Shown here piece after piece: positions 50,496 through 60,304 of a stretch of DNA of 64,000 bases (its first letter is position 1; each line of letters opens with the position of its first letter). The DNA comes from W0P28-013 sp051878315 (GTDB lineage: Bacteria; Bacteroidota; Bacteroidia; Bacteroidales; Paludibacteraceae). Both the position numbers and the translations under genes were made by a program. The notes under the pieces were generated by a model. That model saw nothing but the letters and a program-made list of their open reading frames with translations. It ran no database searches and was not told the origin of the DNA. The stretch covers positions 1 through 64,000 of the forward strand of contig JBJEJW010000031.1 in NCBI GenBank assembly GCA_051878315.1, read 5' to 3'.

Positions 50496-53400
50496 TTATC
50501 TGTTGATGTGGAAGTCGTTAATGACCTGCTCGTTTTTCCATGTTTCTAATAGTTTGAATAGGTCTTTGTCGGCATTGATGCGTATTTTGTTTGCTTTGAA
50601 ACTGGTTTTATAGTTGTGTGCTTCGTCGTACACGTTGAAGCCTAATTCTACACGGGGTTGCACACCGTTAGATAGCGACATTAGATCGGCAATGAGTGGT
50701 TGGGTAATGTTTGATAATGGTATGTCAATATAGATGTTGCGTATCAGCGTGTCGGCTTTCTCTTCGAGCAAATCGATACTTTTGATTTTGATTTCCCATG
50801 TTTGCGGCGTTTCAGTATCGTTCTTTTTCCATTTCCAATCAATGCCTCGTTGTTGCGAACAGCCGTTAATTAACAGGAATAGGTCTTTTTTAAGGAATTT
50901 CCCATAGTTGACATAGTCCTGTCCAAAGAGTGGAAATTCGTATTGTCCGGCATAGTCCTCGATAGTAAGAATGCCGAATGGCGTATCTTTTTTTGTACGT
51001 CCTTCGCGTATGTTCACAACCATACCACCAACGGTGAAGTTGGTATTTTTTTTCTCTTGTATCAGATTGTCGAGGTCGGAGGTTTGTTGCGAACAACCAT
51101 ATTTGATGGCCACTTGGTAGCGGTCGAGCGGGTGTGCTGATATGTATATGCCGACCACCTCTTTTTCTTTGTTCAGTTTGTCAAGTATCGACGCCGCCGC
51201 CACTTTCGGTGCTGTAGGTTTCGCAATTTCGATGCCGTCCATGTTCCCGAATAGCGAATTGTGGTTCATGTTTTGGTCGTTTTGGTAGCGGTTGCCGTAA
51301 GTTATCAGTTGCTCGATGAACGTGTCGTTTTTGAGCGTAGGAGCCAACATCTGTTCGCGGATAGTGTCGCCGAAAGTGTCGAAACAGCCGGCCAATGCCA
51401 TACTTTCGATGGCTTTGCGGTTGCACGCCGTCAGGTTGATACGTTCTACAAAATCGTAGATACTTTTGTATGCGCCGTGAGCGTTGCGTTCGTTGACGAT
51501 GGCTTCGACAGCTCCTTCGCCTACGCCTTTGATACCTCCGAGTCCGAAACGTATGACGCCTTGTTTGTTGACCGTAAAGTTCAATTCCGATTCGTTTATA
51601 TCGGGTCCTTTTACAATGAGTTTCATGCTTTTGCATTCGTCCATGAATTTGGAAACTTCAGTGATGCTGTCTTTGTTGCGTGTGAGGTTGGCTGCCATGT
51701 ATTCGGCAGGGTAGTGCGCTTTCAGATAGGCTGTTTGGTAGGCGACCCAGGCGTAACAGGCTGCGTGCGATTTGTTGAAAGCGTATGAGGCGAATTTTTC
51801 CCAATCGCACCAAATTTTTTCGAGTATTTTTTGGTCGTGTCCGTTTTTTTTGCCGCCTTCGATGAATTTTGGTTTGAGCATGGCCAACATAGCGGCAATT
51901 TTTTTACCCATGGCTTTACGCAATGTGTCGGCTTCGCCACGTGTAAAGTTGGCCAAAAGGCGCGACAGCAACATAACTTGTTCCTGATAGACGGTTACGC
52001 CATAGGTATCTTTCAGATATTTTTCCATCACGGGGATATCGTACACGATGGGCTCGTCGCCGTGTTTGCGACGAATGAATTGCGGAATATAATCCATCGG
52101 ACCTGGCCGATAAAGTGCATTCATTGCTATTAAATCTTCGATTTTGCTGGGTTGTAGCTCGCGCAAGTATTTTTGCATGCCGGCCGACTCGAATTGGAAC
52201 ACGCCGATAGTTTGTCCGTCGCAAAATAGTTTGTAGGTCAATTCATCATCCAATGGTATGTTGTCAATGTCGATGTCGATATTTTTCGATTTTTTGATAT
52301 TGGCAATGGCTTCTTTGATGAGCGATAAGGTTTTCAGTCCCAAAAAGTCCATTTTGATGAGGCCAACCGATTCGATCACATGTCCGTCGTATTGGGTAAC
52401 GACGACGCGTTCTTCGCTCACCCTGTCTTCTACGGTGCAAATTGGTGCATAGTTTGTTAGGTCGTCGGCACCGATGATGACGCCACAGGCGTGAATGCCC
52501 ACTTGCCGATTGGTATCTTCCAACTCTTCGGCATAGGTCAGCATGGTTGATATGTTTTTGTCTGCACCATACAAATATTCCTGAAATTCGGGAAGGTATT
52601 TATAGCAGTTTTTCAGGTTTACTTTTGGCGATTTGCCTTTTTCGTCCTTAATGCTGTCGGGGAAGTTGCGATCGGGTATCAGCCCTTTGATGGTATTGAC
52701 GGTTGATAGCGGTACTTTTTGTACACGTCCGACATCTGCAATAGACGATTTGGAGGCCATCGTTCCGTAGGTAATGATGTGTGCGACCTTTTCGTGTCCG
52801 TATTTTTTTGTAACCCAATCGAGTACTTTCCCGCGTCCGTCGTCGTCGAAATCGACATCAATATCAGGTAGCGAAATACGATCGGGGTTGAGGAAACGCT
52901 CGAACAGTAGATCGTATTTTAACGGGTCTATGTCGGTGATTTTCAGACAGTAGGCTACTACCGAGCCGGCTGCTGAACCACGTCCGGGTCCTACGGATAC
53001 GCCCAATTCTTCGCGCGCCGCGCGTATATAATCTTGCACGATAAGGAAATAACCGGGGAAACCCATTGTTTTCATAATGTGTAACTCAAATATGATGCGT
53101 TCGCGTTGCTCGTCGCTCAAATTGTCGCCATAGCGTTGTTGAGCGCCGTCCCAAGTGAGTTTGGCCAAGTAGTCGGCTTCGAGTTTGATGCGGTAGAGTT
53201 TGTCGTAGCCGCCAAGTTTTGTGATTTTTTTCTCGGCGTCTTCTTGGCTGAGAACGATTTCACCTTTTTCGTTGCGTGTAAATTCGTCGAAGAGGTTTTG
53301 TTCCGTGAATTTTTTGCGATATTCCTCTTCGGTGCCGAATGTTTCCGGAATGGGAAATTTAGGCATGATTGGCGCACTGTTGATGCTGTACACTTCGACT

Positions 53401-54368
53401 TTGTCGGCTATCTCTTGTGTGTTGGCCAATGCTTCGGGTAAATCGCCGAAAATTTCAGCCATTTCTTCGGGCGATTTCAGCCATTCTTGTTTGGTGTAGT
53501 GTAGGCGGTTCGGATCGTCGAAATCTTTTTGGGTGCTGAGGCATATCAAACGGTCGTGGGCTTCGCCGTGTTCCTCTTCGACGAAGTGTACGTCGTTGGT
53601 AGCGATGAGTTTGATGTCGTATTTGCGTGCTATTTTGACTAATTCGGCATTGACTTCTTGTTGTTTTTCGTAGGTGTCTGTGGCGGCGTTAGGTTTGTCG
53701 GTTTTGTGTCGTTGGAGTTCGAGGTAATAATCATCTCCGAATAGTTTTTTGAACCATTTTACAGATTCTTCTGCACCTGCAAGGTCATTTTTCATGATTT
53801 TTTGCGGGACTTCGCCGCCCAAACAAGCGGAACTGCATATAATACCTTCGTGATATTTCTCTAATGCTTTGTGGTCGATACGGGCGTTGTAGTAATAACC
53901 TTCGGTGAATGCCAACGAACTGAGTTTGCACAGATTGTGGTAACCTTGCTTGTTTTTGGCTAATAAAATCAGGTGCCATCCGCGGGATTTTTGGTGTCCG
54001 GGCAAGGTTTCTTCGTCCAAATTTTCGTGGGCACAATAAGCCTCTATGCCGACGATAGGCTTGAACGGGACAAAGTCGGCGGCTTTTTGTCGCAATTCAG
54101 CCAATTGGGTATTCAAAGCGGCTAACTTGTTGGCATCGGCGGTTTTGGCTATTTCCTCCTCGCATTCTTTTACCTTTTTTTTGGGAGCGTTGTTTACTTT
54201 TTCGCTGTAATCGAGAAATTCTTTGATGCCGAACATATTGCCGTGGTCGGTTAGTGCCATGGCGTGCATACCGTTGCGCATACATTTATCTATCAAATCG
54301 GGTACTTTCGACATGCCGTCGAGGATGGAGTAGTGAGAGTGAACGTGTAGGTGAGTGAATTGTATCAT
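50496..54368 (-). CDS. dnaE: DNA polymerase III alpha subunit
   Basis: 1290 residues from the ATG ending at 54368. The PHP domain starts MIQFTHLHVHSHYSILDGMS with ALTDHGNMFG; the palm carries the catalytic acidic triad in SLPDIDVDFDDDGR; further motifs are GPGRGSAAGSVVAYCL, ALYRPGPMDYIPQF and YQEQVMLLSRLLANF. HhH and OB regions follow (FTVGGMVVNIREGRTKK). It is the replicative polymerase. The 3' end of the gene is duplicated at 47493-47540, which places the lipoprotein/regulator genes between the copies. No clear -7 element was found upstream. Confidence 0.97.
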   Translation of the reverse strand: MIQFTHLHVHSHYSILDGMSKVPDLIDKCMRNGMHAMALTDHGNMFGIKEFLDYSEKVNNAPKKKVKECEEEIAKTADANKLAALNTQLAELRQKAADFVPFKPIVGIEAYCAHENLDEETLPGHQKSRGWHLILLAKNKQGYHNLCKLSSLAFTEGYYYNARIDHKALEKYHEGIICSSACLGGEVPQKIMKNDLAGAEESVKWFKKLFGDDYYLELQRHKTDKPNAATDTYEKQQEVNAELVKIARKYDIKLIATNDVHFVEEEHGEAHDRLICLSTQKDFDDPNRLHYTKQEWLKSPEEMAEIFGDLPEALANTQEIADKVEVYSINSAPIMPKFPIPETFGTEEEYRKKFTEQNLFDEFTRNEKGEIVLSQEDAEKKITKLGGYDKLYRIKLEADYLAKLTWDGAQQRYGDNLSDEQRERIIFELHIMKTMGFPGYFLIVQDYIRAAREELGVSVGPGRGSAAGSVVAYCLKITDIDPLKYDLLFERFLNPDRISLPDIDVDFDDDGRGKVLDWVTKKYGHEKVAHIITYGTMASKSSIADVGRVQKVPLSTVNTIKGLIPDRNFPDSIKDEKGKSPKVNLKNCYKYLPEFQEYLYGADKNISTMLTYAEELEDTNRQVGIHACGVIIGADDLTNYAPICTVEDRVSEERVVVTQYDGHVIESVGLIKMDFLGLKTLSLIKEAIANIKKSKNIDIDIDNIPLDDELTYKLFCDGQTIGVFQFESAGMQKYLRELQPSKIEDLIAMNALYRPGPMDYIPQFIRRKHGDEPIVYDIPVMEKYLKDTYGVTVYQEQVMLLSRLLANFTRGEADTLRKAMGKKIAAMLAMLKPKFIEGGKKNGHDQKILEKIWCDWEKFASYAFNKSHAACYAWVAYQTAYLKAHYPAEYMAANLTRNKDSITEVSKFMDECKSMKLIVKGPDINESELNFTVNKQGVIRFGLGGIKGVGEGAVEAIVNERNAHGAYKSIYDFVERINLTACNRKAIESMALAGCFDTFGDTIREQMLAPTLKNDTFIEQLITYGNRYQNDQNMNHNSLFGNMDGIEIAKPTAPKVAAASILDKLNKEKEVVGIYISAHPLDRYQVAIKYGCSQQTSDLDNLIQEKKNTNFTVGGMVVNIREGRTKKDTPFGILTIEDYAGQYEFPLFGQDYVNYGKFLKKDLFLLINGCSQQRGIDWKWKKNDTETPQTWEIKIKSIDLLEEKADTLIRNIYIDIPLSNITQPLIADLMSLSNGVQPRVELGFNVYDEAHNYKTSFKANKIRINADKDLFKLLETWKNEQVINDFHINR

Positions 54369-54535
54369 ATTTTCGATTTTGTTTTTTTTGCGCGAAAAAG
54401 TGTTTCGGGGCTGTCGATTTTGCGGCAAAAATGCTGTTTTTATGATTTTGCTCGCATTGAAATGTGTTTGTAAAAGTACAACGAATTTGTTGCTCGTACA
54501 AGTTATGACGCTCTAAGTTATTAACAAAATATGAC

Positions 54536-54564
54536 AAAAAACAGTCTGCTCGTAAGGAACAGAC
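54536..54564 (-). terminator. Terminator after fbp
   Basis: On the minus strand GTCTGTTC and GAGCAGAC pair (one U-G) around CTTAC, followed by TG and six T; about 26 nt past the fbp stop. Confidence 0.75.
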
Positions 54565-54589
54565 AGATAGTAAATGTTGTATGTCGATG

Positions 54590-56566
54590 TCAGACTTTTT
54601 CTTTTATCAACCCGTGCTGATAGGCAAACAGCAGTTTATGAAGGTTGTTAACTTGTTCTACCAACTCTTTACCGCGGTCGGTGTCGCGCACCAACATACG
54701 ATGTTCGCTTTTGTCTACCAATTGTACGCGGCTGTGTATGTCGGCGCCGGAGAGTACGGCTTGTGCACGGCTTTCAAATTTTTCGTGTTCTATCAACTGC
54801 ATACCGTGGCTATTATATATTAGTGTGTAACCGGCTATGCCTGTCTGTTTTTGGTATGGTTTTGAGAAACCGCCGTCAATAACCAACCGCAAACCGTTGG
54901 CGCGTAGTGGCGATTCGCCTTCTAATGTGCGCACCGGGATGTGTCCGTTGATGATGTGTGCTTCGGCAGGATCAAGACCAAACTCGCGCAGAATGTTGCA
55001 GCATGTTTCGTAGGTGTTGGCCAATTCGTAGTAGGCGCCTTTGGCTTCTTTGATGAGTTGTTTGTCGTTGATAAAGTAGCGTTCAAAGGTGGTCATCTTG
55101 TCTTTGTTGTACAGTGGTGAACAAGGACCGCACCACAAATACCACATATAGTCCAATGCGTTTGTCTGCACGCACGAACCTTGTGGAGCATAGTAGGCTT
55201 TGCGGATTTCGGTGTCAATCTGGGTCATCAGGGCTTTGCCTTTCAAACGCTGTCCGTTGAGCATAACCTCTTGAAATGTACCGTCGGCATTGAGCGGTAT
55301 GGCAGCATGGTACAAAAGGCAGTTATTGCGTACCAAGTAGAGTGAACCGTGGTTATAGAGGCAACGCAGATGTTTTTGTAATTTTTCGGAACGCTGGAAC
55401 GAGTGTGCCAATTGGTCGATGAGCGATTGCTCTTCGGGCGAGAGCGCATACGGATTTTTCGGGTCGAGTGTTGGTAAGTTGGTGTCTAATAGCGTGTATT
55501 CTTTGCCTGCGATGGTGATGATGCCACGTTCTTTGTCGATAAGGTGTAGCAGTAAACGGTCATTCATTTCGTACTCGGGATGACGTTGTATGATTTGTCC
55601 CTCCAACTTGAATTGAATGATACTTATGGCTTTGTGCATTTTGGCCATCAGATCGGCCGAACGTGTCAGACGCGGATTATTTTCGAAATCTTTGGTTTGA
55701 AAAACGCTGCATGGATCATCGCCGTAGGTGTGCATGGCAAAATTGGCCAATGGCAACAGATTGATGCTGTAGTCTTCTTCGAGTGTTTCAACGTTGGCGT
55801 AGCGTATCGATACGCGTAAAACGCTGGCTATCAATGCTAAATTACCGGCCGCTGCGCCCATCCATTCGATGTCGTGGTTGCCCCATTGTATGTCAAAATC
55901 GTGGTATGTGCAGAGTATCTCCATTATCTTGTAAGCGCGCGGACCGCGGTCGTAGATGTCGCCTACAATGTGTAACGAATCAATGGCCAAACTATGTATC
56001 AGATAACTGATGGCAATCAGTAAATCTTCGGCACGGCCAGTGTTGATGATGGCTTCGATGATGGCGTTGTAGTAAGATTGACGGTTGGGCTCCGACGTCG
56101 ATTCGTGCAGCAACTCTTCGATGACGTAGGCGAAATCTTTTGGCAGCAGTTTGCGCACTTTCGAACGGGTGTATTTCACTGTTACGGCGCGTGCTACGGC
56201 TATCACTTGCTGTAACTGTGTGCGATAAATCTCTTCTAAATTGATGTCGGGTAACGAGTGGTAGTATTCCAAACGTTCGTCGGGGTAGTAAATCATGGCA
56301 CACAAGGCGCGTTTCTCTGCTTCAGACAACGTGTCGCCATAGATGTCGTCCACTTTTCGTCGGATTACACCCGACGCATTTTTCAACATGTGAATAAACG
56401 CTCCCGATTCACCATGTAAGTCCGATAAAAAATGCTCGGTGCTTTTGGGCAGACTCAATATGGCTTCCAAGTTCACAATCTCGGTGGCTACGGCCGATAT
56501 GTTCGGAAATTTTTCGGCCAACAATTTCAAATAACGTTCGTCGGCTCTTACATCGTCGATAGACAT
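54590..56566 (-). CDS. fbp: Fructose-1,6-bisphosphatase, class III
   Basis: 658 residues, as usual for class III. Calcineurin-like metallophosphatase residues are SDLHGESGAFIHML, HIVGDIYDRGPRAYKIM, IQWGNHDIEWMGAAAGN and HIINGHIPVRTLEGESPLRANG, with a C-terminal YTLIYNSHGMQLIEHEKFE. It hydrolyses fructose 1,6-bisphosphate to fructose 6-phosphate in gluconeogenesis. It lies 46 bp downstream of the thioredoxin gene on the same strand. Confidence 0.95.
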   Translation of the reverse strand: MSIDDVRADERYLKLLAEKFPNISAVATEIVNLEAILSLPKSTEHFLSDLHGESGAFIHMLKNASGVIRRKVDDIYGDTLSEAEKRALCAMIYYPDERLEYYHSLPDINLEEIYRTQLQQVIAVARAVTVKYTRSKVRKLLPKDFAYVIEELLHESTSEPNRQSYYNAIIEAIINTGRAEDLLIAISYLIHSLAIDSLHIVGDIYDRGPRAYKIMEILCTYHDFDIQWGNHDIEWMGAAAGNLALIASVLRVSIRYANVETLEEDYSINLLPLANFAMHTYGDDPCSVFQTKDFENNPRLTRSADLMAKMHKAISIIQFKLEGQIIQRHPEYEMNDRLLLHLIDKERGIITIAGKEYTLLDTNLPTLDPKNPYALSPEEQSLIDQLAHSFQRSEKLQKHLRCLYNHGSLYLVRNNCLLYHAAIPLNADGTFQEVMLNGQRLKGKALMTQIDTEIRKAYYAPQGSCVQTNALDYMWYLWCGPCSPLYNKDKMTTFERYFINDKQLIKEAKGAYYELANTYETCCNILREFGLDPAEAHIINGHIPVRTLEGESPLRANGLRLVIDGGFSKPYQKQTGIAGYTLIYNSHGMQLIEHEKFESRAQAVLSGADIHSRVQLVDKSEHRMLVRDTDRGKELVEQVNNLHKLLFAYQHGLIKEKV

Positions 56567-56612
56567 AGTGTGGTAGTTAGATTTTTCAGGTTAACAAAAA
56601 ATGTGTTTCGCA

Positions 56613-57038
56613 TTACTGTTTTTTCAGCAAAAGGGTGTTTATCCATTCTACCAATTGCTCTTTTGGTTGCAACCCTTGTGCTATGCGTGGTGCTTCGCCC
56701 ATCGGACAAAACAGCAGAGTGGGTATGCTGTGAATGCCGAAAGCGTTGGCCAAATCGCGTTCGCGTTCGGTATCTACCTTATATATATATATTTCTCCTT
56801 TATATTCTTGCGACAATTCTTCCAATATCGGAGCCAAACGCTTGCACGGACCACACCAAGTGGTGTAAAAATCGATGATGCAAGGCTTGTCGCCCAAATA
56901 GTTCCAAGAAGTCGGATTGGCTTGGTAATTGTCCACTTTTTTCAAAAAATCAGCAGTTGTTAAATACTGCGTTTGTGCAGATGCCACGGTTGCAAAACAC
57001 AGAATGCTAACTGTTACAAAGAGATGTTTTAAGTTCAT
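56613..57038 (-). CDS. Exported thioredoxin-family protein
   Basis: 141 residues with a signal peptide (MNLKHLFVTVSILCFATVASA). The thioredoxin active site WCGPC is intact in IIDFYTTWCGPCKRLAPILEEL, with the cis-Pro in HSIPTLLFCP. The protein should act as a periplasmic thiol-disulfide reductase or carrier. A microsatellite of alternating T and A lies within the gene at about 56787-56800 and encodes IYIY. A -7 element TATTTTTGC at 57070-57078 is on the minus strand. Probably co-transcribed with fbp. Confidence 0.88.
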   Translation of the reverse strand: MNLKHLFVTVSILCFATVASAQTQYLTTADFLKKVDNYQANPTSWNYLGDKPCIIDFYTTWCGPCKRLAPILEELSQEYKGEIYIYKVDTERERDLANAFGIHSIPTLLFCPMGEAPRIAQGLQPKEQLVEWINTLLLKKQ

Positions 57039-57152
57039 GTTGATATTGTTTATGAGTGATTATAACTATGCAAAAATACAATTTTTTTTGCAAAAAAGGT
57101 AACGTTTTGGCAAAATCGTGCGAAAAAAGTATGTCAACCGATAAAAAAAACG

Positions 57153-57161
57153 TAAATTTGC
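57153..57161 (+). promoter_or_regulatory. -7 element of the kinase-RapZ operon
   Basis: TAAATTTGC matches the consensus, 31 bp before the ATG. No TTTG at -33. Confidence 0.5.
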
Positions 57162-57192
57162 AACATCTTTTAGAGCAATACCACTTTGCACG

Positions 57193-58614
57193 ATGATGGA
57201 ATTCCCCTTATATCAACACACTTTCGGCGTGTGTCCCGACAAGGTCGAGCCGTTGCCGCAGTCGGGCAGTAATCGACGCTATTTTCGCCTGCATGGCAAA
57301 CCGTCCGTCTGCATTGCGGTGGTGGGCGAGTCATTGGCCGAAAATCGCGCTTTTGTACTCTTGGCGCGGCATTTCAAGGCACAAGGTCTGCCCGTCCCCG
57401 AAATTTACGCCTGTACCGACGATTTCGCCTGTTATTTGCAGGAGGATTTGGGTGCGGTGTCGTTGTACGATGCCTTGCAGCATGGGCGCGAAACAGGTTC
57501 GTATTCGGACGATGAAATAGCCTTGTTGCACAAAACGATGGCTTTATTGCCGAAAGTGCAGTTTCGCGGGGCCGAACGGCTCGATTTCTCGGTTTGCTAT
57601 CCGCAACCGGCGTTCGATGCGCGCATGGTGGCTTTTGACCTCAACTATTTCAAATACTGTTTTTTGAAAACGCTTAGCATTGCATTCGACGAACTTCGTT
57701 TGCAGGACGATTTTGATGCGATGACACGTCATTTGCTCCAATATCAGTCTGATACGTTTCTTTATCGTGATTTCCAAGCACGCAATGTGATGCTGAAAAA
57801 TGGCGAACCTTATCTGATTGATTTTCAGGGTGGTCGCCGTGGCCCGATTTATTACGATGTCGCATCGTTTTTGTGGCAGGCCAAAGCCGCATATTCCGAC
57901 GATTTGCGTAATGCGCTGATTGATACATATTTGCAAGCATTACAACCTTATCGGGCAGTGTCTAAAAAGGAATTTATGTCGGCGTTGCGACATTTTGTAT
58001 TGTTCCGCACGCTGCAAGTACTTGGCGCATACGGCTTTCGTGGAAATTTTGAGCGAAAATTGCATTTTCGGCAAAGCATTCCGTTTGCAGTTGACAATTT
58101 GCGAGCACTGCTGTTGCGACCGTTTGACGAATACCCATATTTGACCGAACTTTTGCGAACGCTGACACAGTTGCCCGCCGTGCAACATGCTGAACCGTCG
58201 GTGTCACGGCAACGGTTGTTGGTGCGAATTTTCAGTTTCTCGTATAAAAAGGGTGTCCCCGACGATGTTTCCGGCAATGGCGGCGGTTATGTATTCGATT
58301 GTCGCGCGACGCACAATCCCGGACGCTATGCCGCCTATAAAACATTGACAGGATTGGATGCACCGGTCATCAAATTTTTGGAAGACGACGGCGAAATACT
58401 CCCTTTTCTGAATCATATTTACGCTTTGGCCGATGCGCATGTGGCGCGCTACATCGAACGTGGTTTTACCGATTTGATGTTTGCTTTTGGTTGTACCGGC
58501 GGACAACATCGCTCGGTCTATTGCGCTGAACATTTGGCCGAACATCTACACCAAAAATTCGATGTCGATATTCGTCTCGAACATCGTGAACAACATATCG
58601 TGCGCATCTTGTAA
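57193..58614 (+). CDS. Aminoglycoside-phosphotransferase-like sugar kinase (AmgK-like) fused to RapZ C-terminal domain
   Basis: 473 residues. The N-terminal ~330 are an APH/choline-kinase fold: PQSGSNRRYFRL (nucleotide loop), YLQEDLGAVSLYDAL, the catalytic loop YRDFQARNVML (Asp and Asn) and metal-binding YLIDFQGG. The last ~130 match the RapZ C-terminal domain: RIFSFSYKKGVP, YVFDCRATHNPG, TGLDAPVIKFLE and FAFGCTGGQHRSVY. In RapZ this domain binds glucosamine-6-phosphate. AmgK-type kinases phosphorylate MurNAc/GlcNAc at C1 in peptidoglycan recycling, fitting the MurU-like gene 17 bp downstream. Specific substrate is inferred. Confidence 0.82.
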   Translation: MMEFPLYQHTFGVCPDKVEPLPQSGSNRRYFRLHGKPSVCIAVVGESLAENRAFVLLARHFKAQGLPVPEIYACTDDFACYLQEDLGAVSLYDALQHGRETGSYSDDEIALLHKTMALLPKVQFRGAERLDFSVCYPQPAFDARMVAFDLNYFKYCFLKTLSIAFDELRLQDDFDAMTRHLLQYQSDTFLYRDFQARNVMLKNGEPYLIDFQGGRRGPIYYDVASFLWQAKAAYSDDLRNALIDTYLQALQPYRAVSKKEFMSALRHFVLFRTLQVLGAYGFRGNFERKLHFRQSIPFAVDNLRALLLRPFDEYPYLTELLRTLTQLPAVQHAEPSVSRQRLLVRIFSFSYKKGVPDDVSGNGGGYVFDCRATHNPGRYAAYKTLTGLDAPVIKFLEDDGEILPFLNHIYALADAHVARYIERGFTDLMFAFGCTGGQHRSVYCAEHLAEHLHQKFDVDIRLEHREQHIVRIL

Positions 58615-58631
58615 AAACGCTTTTTCCTGCT

Positions 58632-59372
58632 ATGAAATGTATGATTTTTGCCGCCGGACTTGGCACGCGTCTGAAACCTCTAACCGATACGATGCCCAAA
58701 GCATTAGTCCCTGTGTGTGGTCGTCCGTTGCTCGATTTGTTGCTGCACAAGGTGGCTGCTGCCGGATTCGACGAGGCAGTCGTCAATGTGCATCACTTCG
58801 CATCACAAATCATCGATTTTGTACACACACACGACTATGGCATGCCTGTCGGTATCTCCGACGAGAGCCAACTTCTGCTCGAAACGGGCGGCGGCATCAA
58901 AAAGGCAGCGTCGTTGTTGGGCACGAAAACACCTTTTTTGGTACACAACGTCGATATTCTGTCAAATCTTAATCTGGCGGCATTCTATCATTTGCATCAG
59001 CCTACCGATTTGGCTACACTTTTGGTCAGCGAACGTCCGACAACGCGTTATCTGCTGTTCGACAACGACAATCGGCTTTGTGGCTGGACCAATGTGCAAA
59101 CCGGCGAGATCAAATCGCCTTATCCGAATCTTGACCCTGCGACTTGCGTCAAACGTGCATTTGCCGGCATACATGTGCTGTCGCCTCAGGTTTTCGCACT
59201 GATGCAACCATGGCAAGGCCGATTTTCGATTATTGATTTCTACCTATCGGTATGTAGCTCTTATACCATTCGTGCTGTCGAAATGCCCGGTTTACAGTTG
59301 TTGGATGTCGGCAAAGTCGATTCGTTGCATGCTGCCGAGCAATTTTTATACAACCAAACACAATATGATTGA
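58632..59372 (+). CDS. Sugar-1-phosphate nucleotidyltransferase (MurU-like)
   Basis: 246 residues. NTP-transferase signature MIFAAGLGTRLKPLTDTMPK with the conserved Gly-rich loop and Lys, then VCGRPLLDLLLHKV, ETGGGIKKAASLLG and HNVDILSN (metal-binding Asp). MurU joins MurNAc-1-phosphate to UTP and skips de novo UDP-MurNAc synthesis. Here that role is inferred from pairing with the AmgK-like kinase; a mannose-1-P or glucose-1-P enzyme is the alternative. It overlaps TatD by 8 bp. Confidence 0.82.
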   Translation: MKCMIFAAGLGTRLKPLTDTMPKALVPVCGRPLLDLLLHKVAAAGFDEAVVNVHHFASQIIDFVHTHDYGMPVGISDESQLLLETGGGIKKAASLLGTKTPFLVHNVDILSNLNLAAFYHLHQPTDLATLLVSERPTTRYLLFDNDNRLCGWTNVQTGEIKSPYPNLDPATCVKRAFAGIHVLSPQVFALMQPWQGRFSIIDFYLSVCSSYTIRAVEMPGLQLLDVGKVDSLHAAEQFLYNQTQYD

Positions 59373-60138
59373 TACACATTCGCACATCTACAGCCAAGAG
59401 TTTGATGACGACCGTGTCGCAGTTGTCGCTGCTGCCAAAACTGCCGGAATCGAACGCATACTCTTGGCCAACGAAGACCTCAACAGCATCGACCGTTTGC
59501 ATCAAACCCACGATGCCTTTCCCGATTTTTGCGCCATGGCTATGGGTTTGCACCCCGAAAGTGTCGATGCCGATTATCAGAGCACGTTACAGCAAATAGG
59601 CGACGAACTTGCACGCGGGAACTATTGTGCCATCGGCGAAATAGGCCTCGACCTTTATTGGGATACTACCTACCGCGACGAACAACGCCAAGCGCTCGAA
59701 CAGCAACTCGATTGGGCATTGACATTCGACTTGCCTGTGATATTGCATGTACGTAAGGCTTTCCCCGAAATGTTTGCTTCGTTGGCGCGCTTCAAAGGCA
59801 AACCGCTACGTGGCGTTTTTCACTGTTTCGGTGGCGGAGTAGAGGAGGCGCGTAAAGCCGTGTCGTTAGGGTTTGTATTAGGTGTAGGCGGTGTTTTTAC
59901 TTACAAAAATAGTGGCTTGCCCGACATTTTGCGTCCAATCGGTCTGCAGCATTTGGTGTTGGAAACCGACGCACCTTTTCTCGCACCCGTACCGCATCGC
60001 GGACAGCGCAACGAACCGCAATTCATGGTTGAGGTCGCACGCAAAATGGCCGAAATTTTCGACACATCGCTCGAAAAAGTTGACGAAATAACCACGAAAA
60101 ATGCTGAAAAATTGTTTATGTTCGACCAAACGGCATGA
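59365..60138 (+). CDS. TatD-family metal-dependent deoxyribonuclease
   Basis: 257 residues from ATG 59365 (MIDTHSHIYSQEFDDD). Metal-binding residues are in place: THSH near the start, GEIGLDLYWD, ILHVRKAF, FHCFGGG and LETDAPFLAPVPHRG. The enzyme family has 3'-5' exonuclease activity on DNA and acts on other phosphoesters. The start overlaps the MurU-like gene by 8 bp, so it is in the same operon. The link to cell-wall recycling is unexplained and may be incidental. Confidence 0.9.
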   Translation: MIDTHSHIYSQEFDDDRVAVVAAAKTAGIERILLANEDLNSIDRLHQTHDAFPDFCAMAMGLHPESVDADYQSTLQQIGDELARGNYCAIGEIGLDLYWDTTYRDEQRQALEQQLDWALTFDLPVILHVRKAFPEMFASLARFKGKPLRGVFHCFGGGVEEARKAVSLGFVLGVGGVFTYKNSGLPDILRPIGLQHLVLETDAPFLAPVPHRGQRNEPQFMVEVARKMAEIFDTSLEKVDEITTKNAEKLFMFDQTA

Positions 60139-60304
60139 AAATAATCAATAAAAAAACAGCGCTCCGTGTTGAAAATCAGAATTTTATAAACAAAATAATG
60201 TCCAACGCAAAAAAAAACATTTAAGGCACTGCTGTTTGAGAAAAAATTAGTAAATTGCGGCCGAATTTGCAAACGTCTTGTGCCGTTTGACGAAACAGAC
60301 ACAA

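Noticed and set aside
56787..56800. TA-repeat microsatellite inside the thioredoxin gene
   Set aside because: It could slip in principle, but it codes for an in-frame IYIY within the fold and is too short to call phase-variable.
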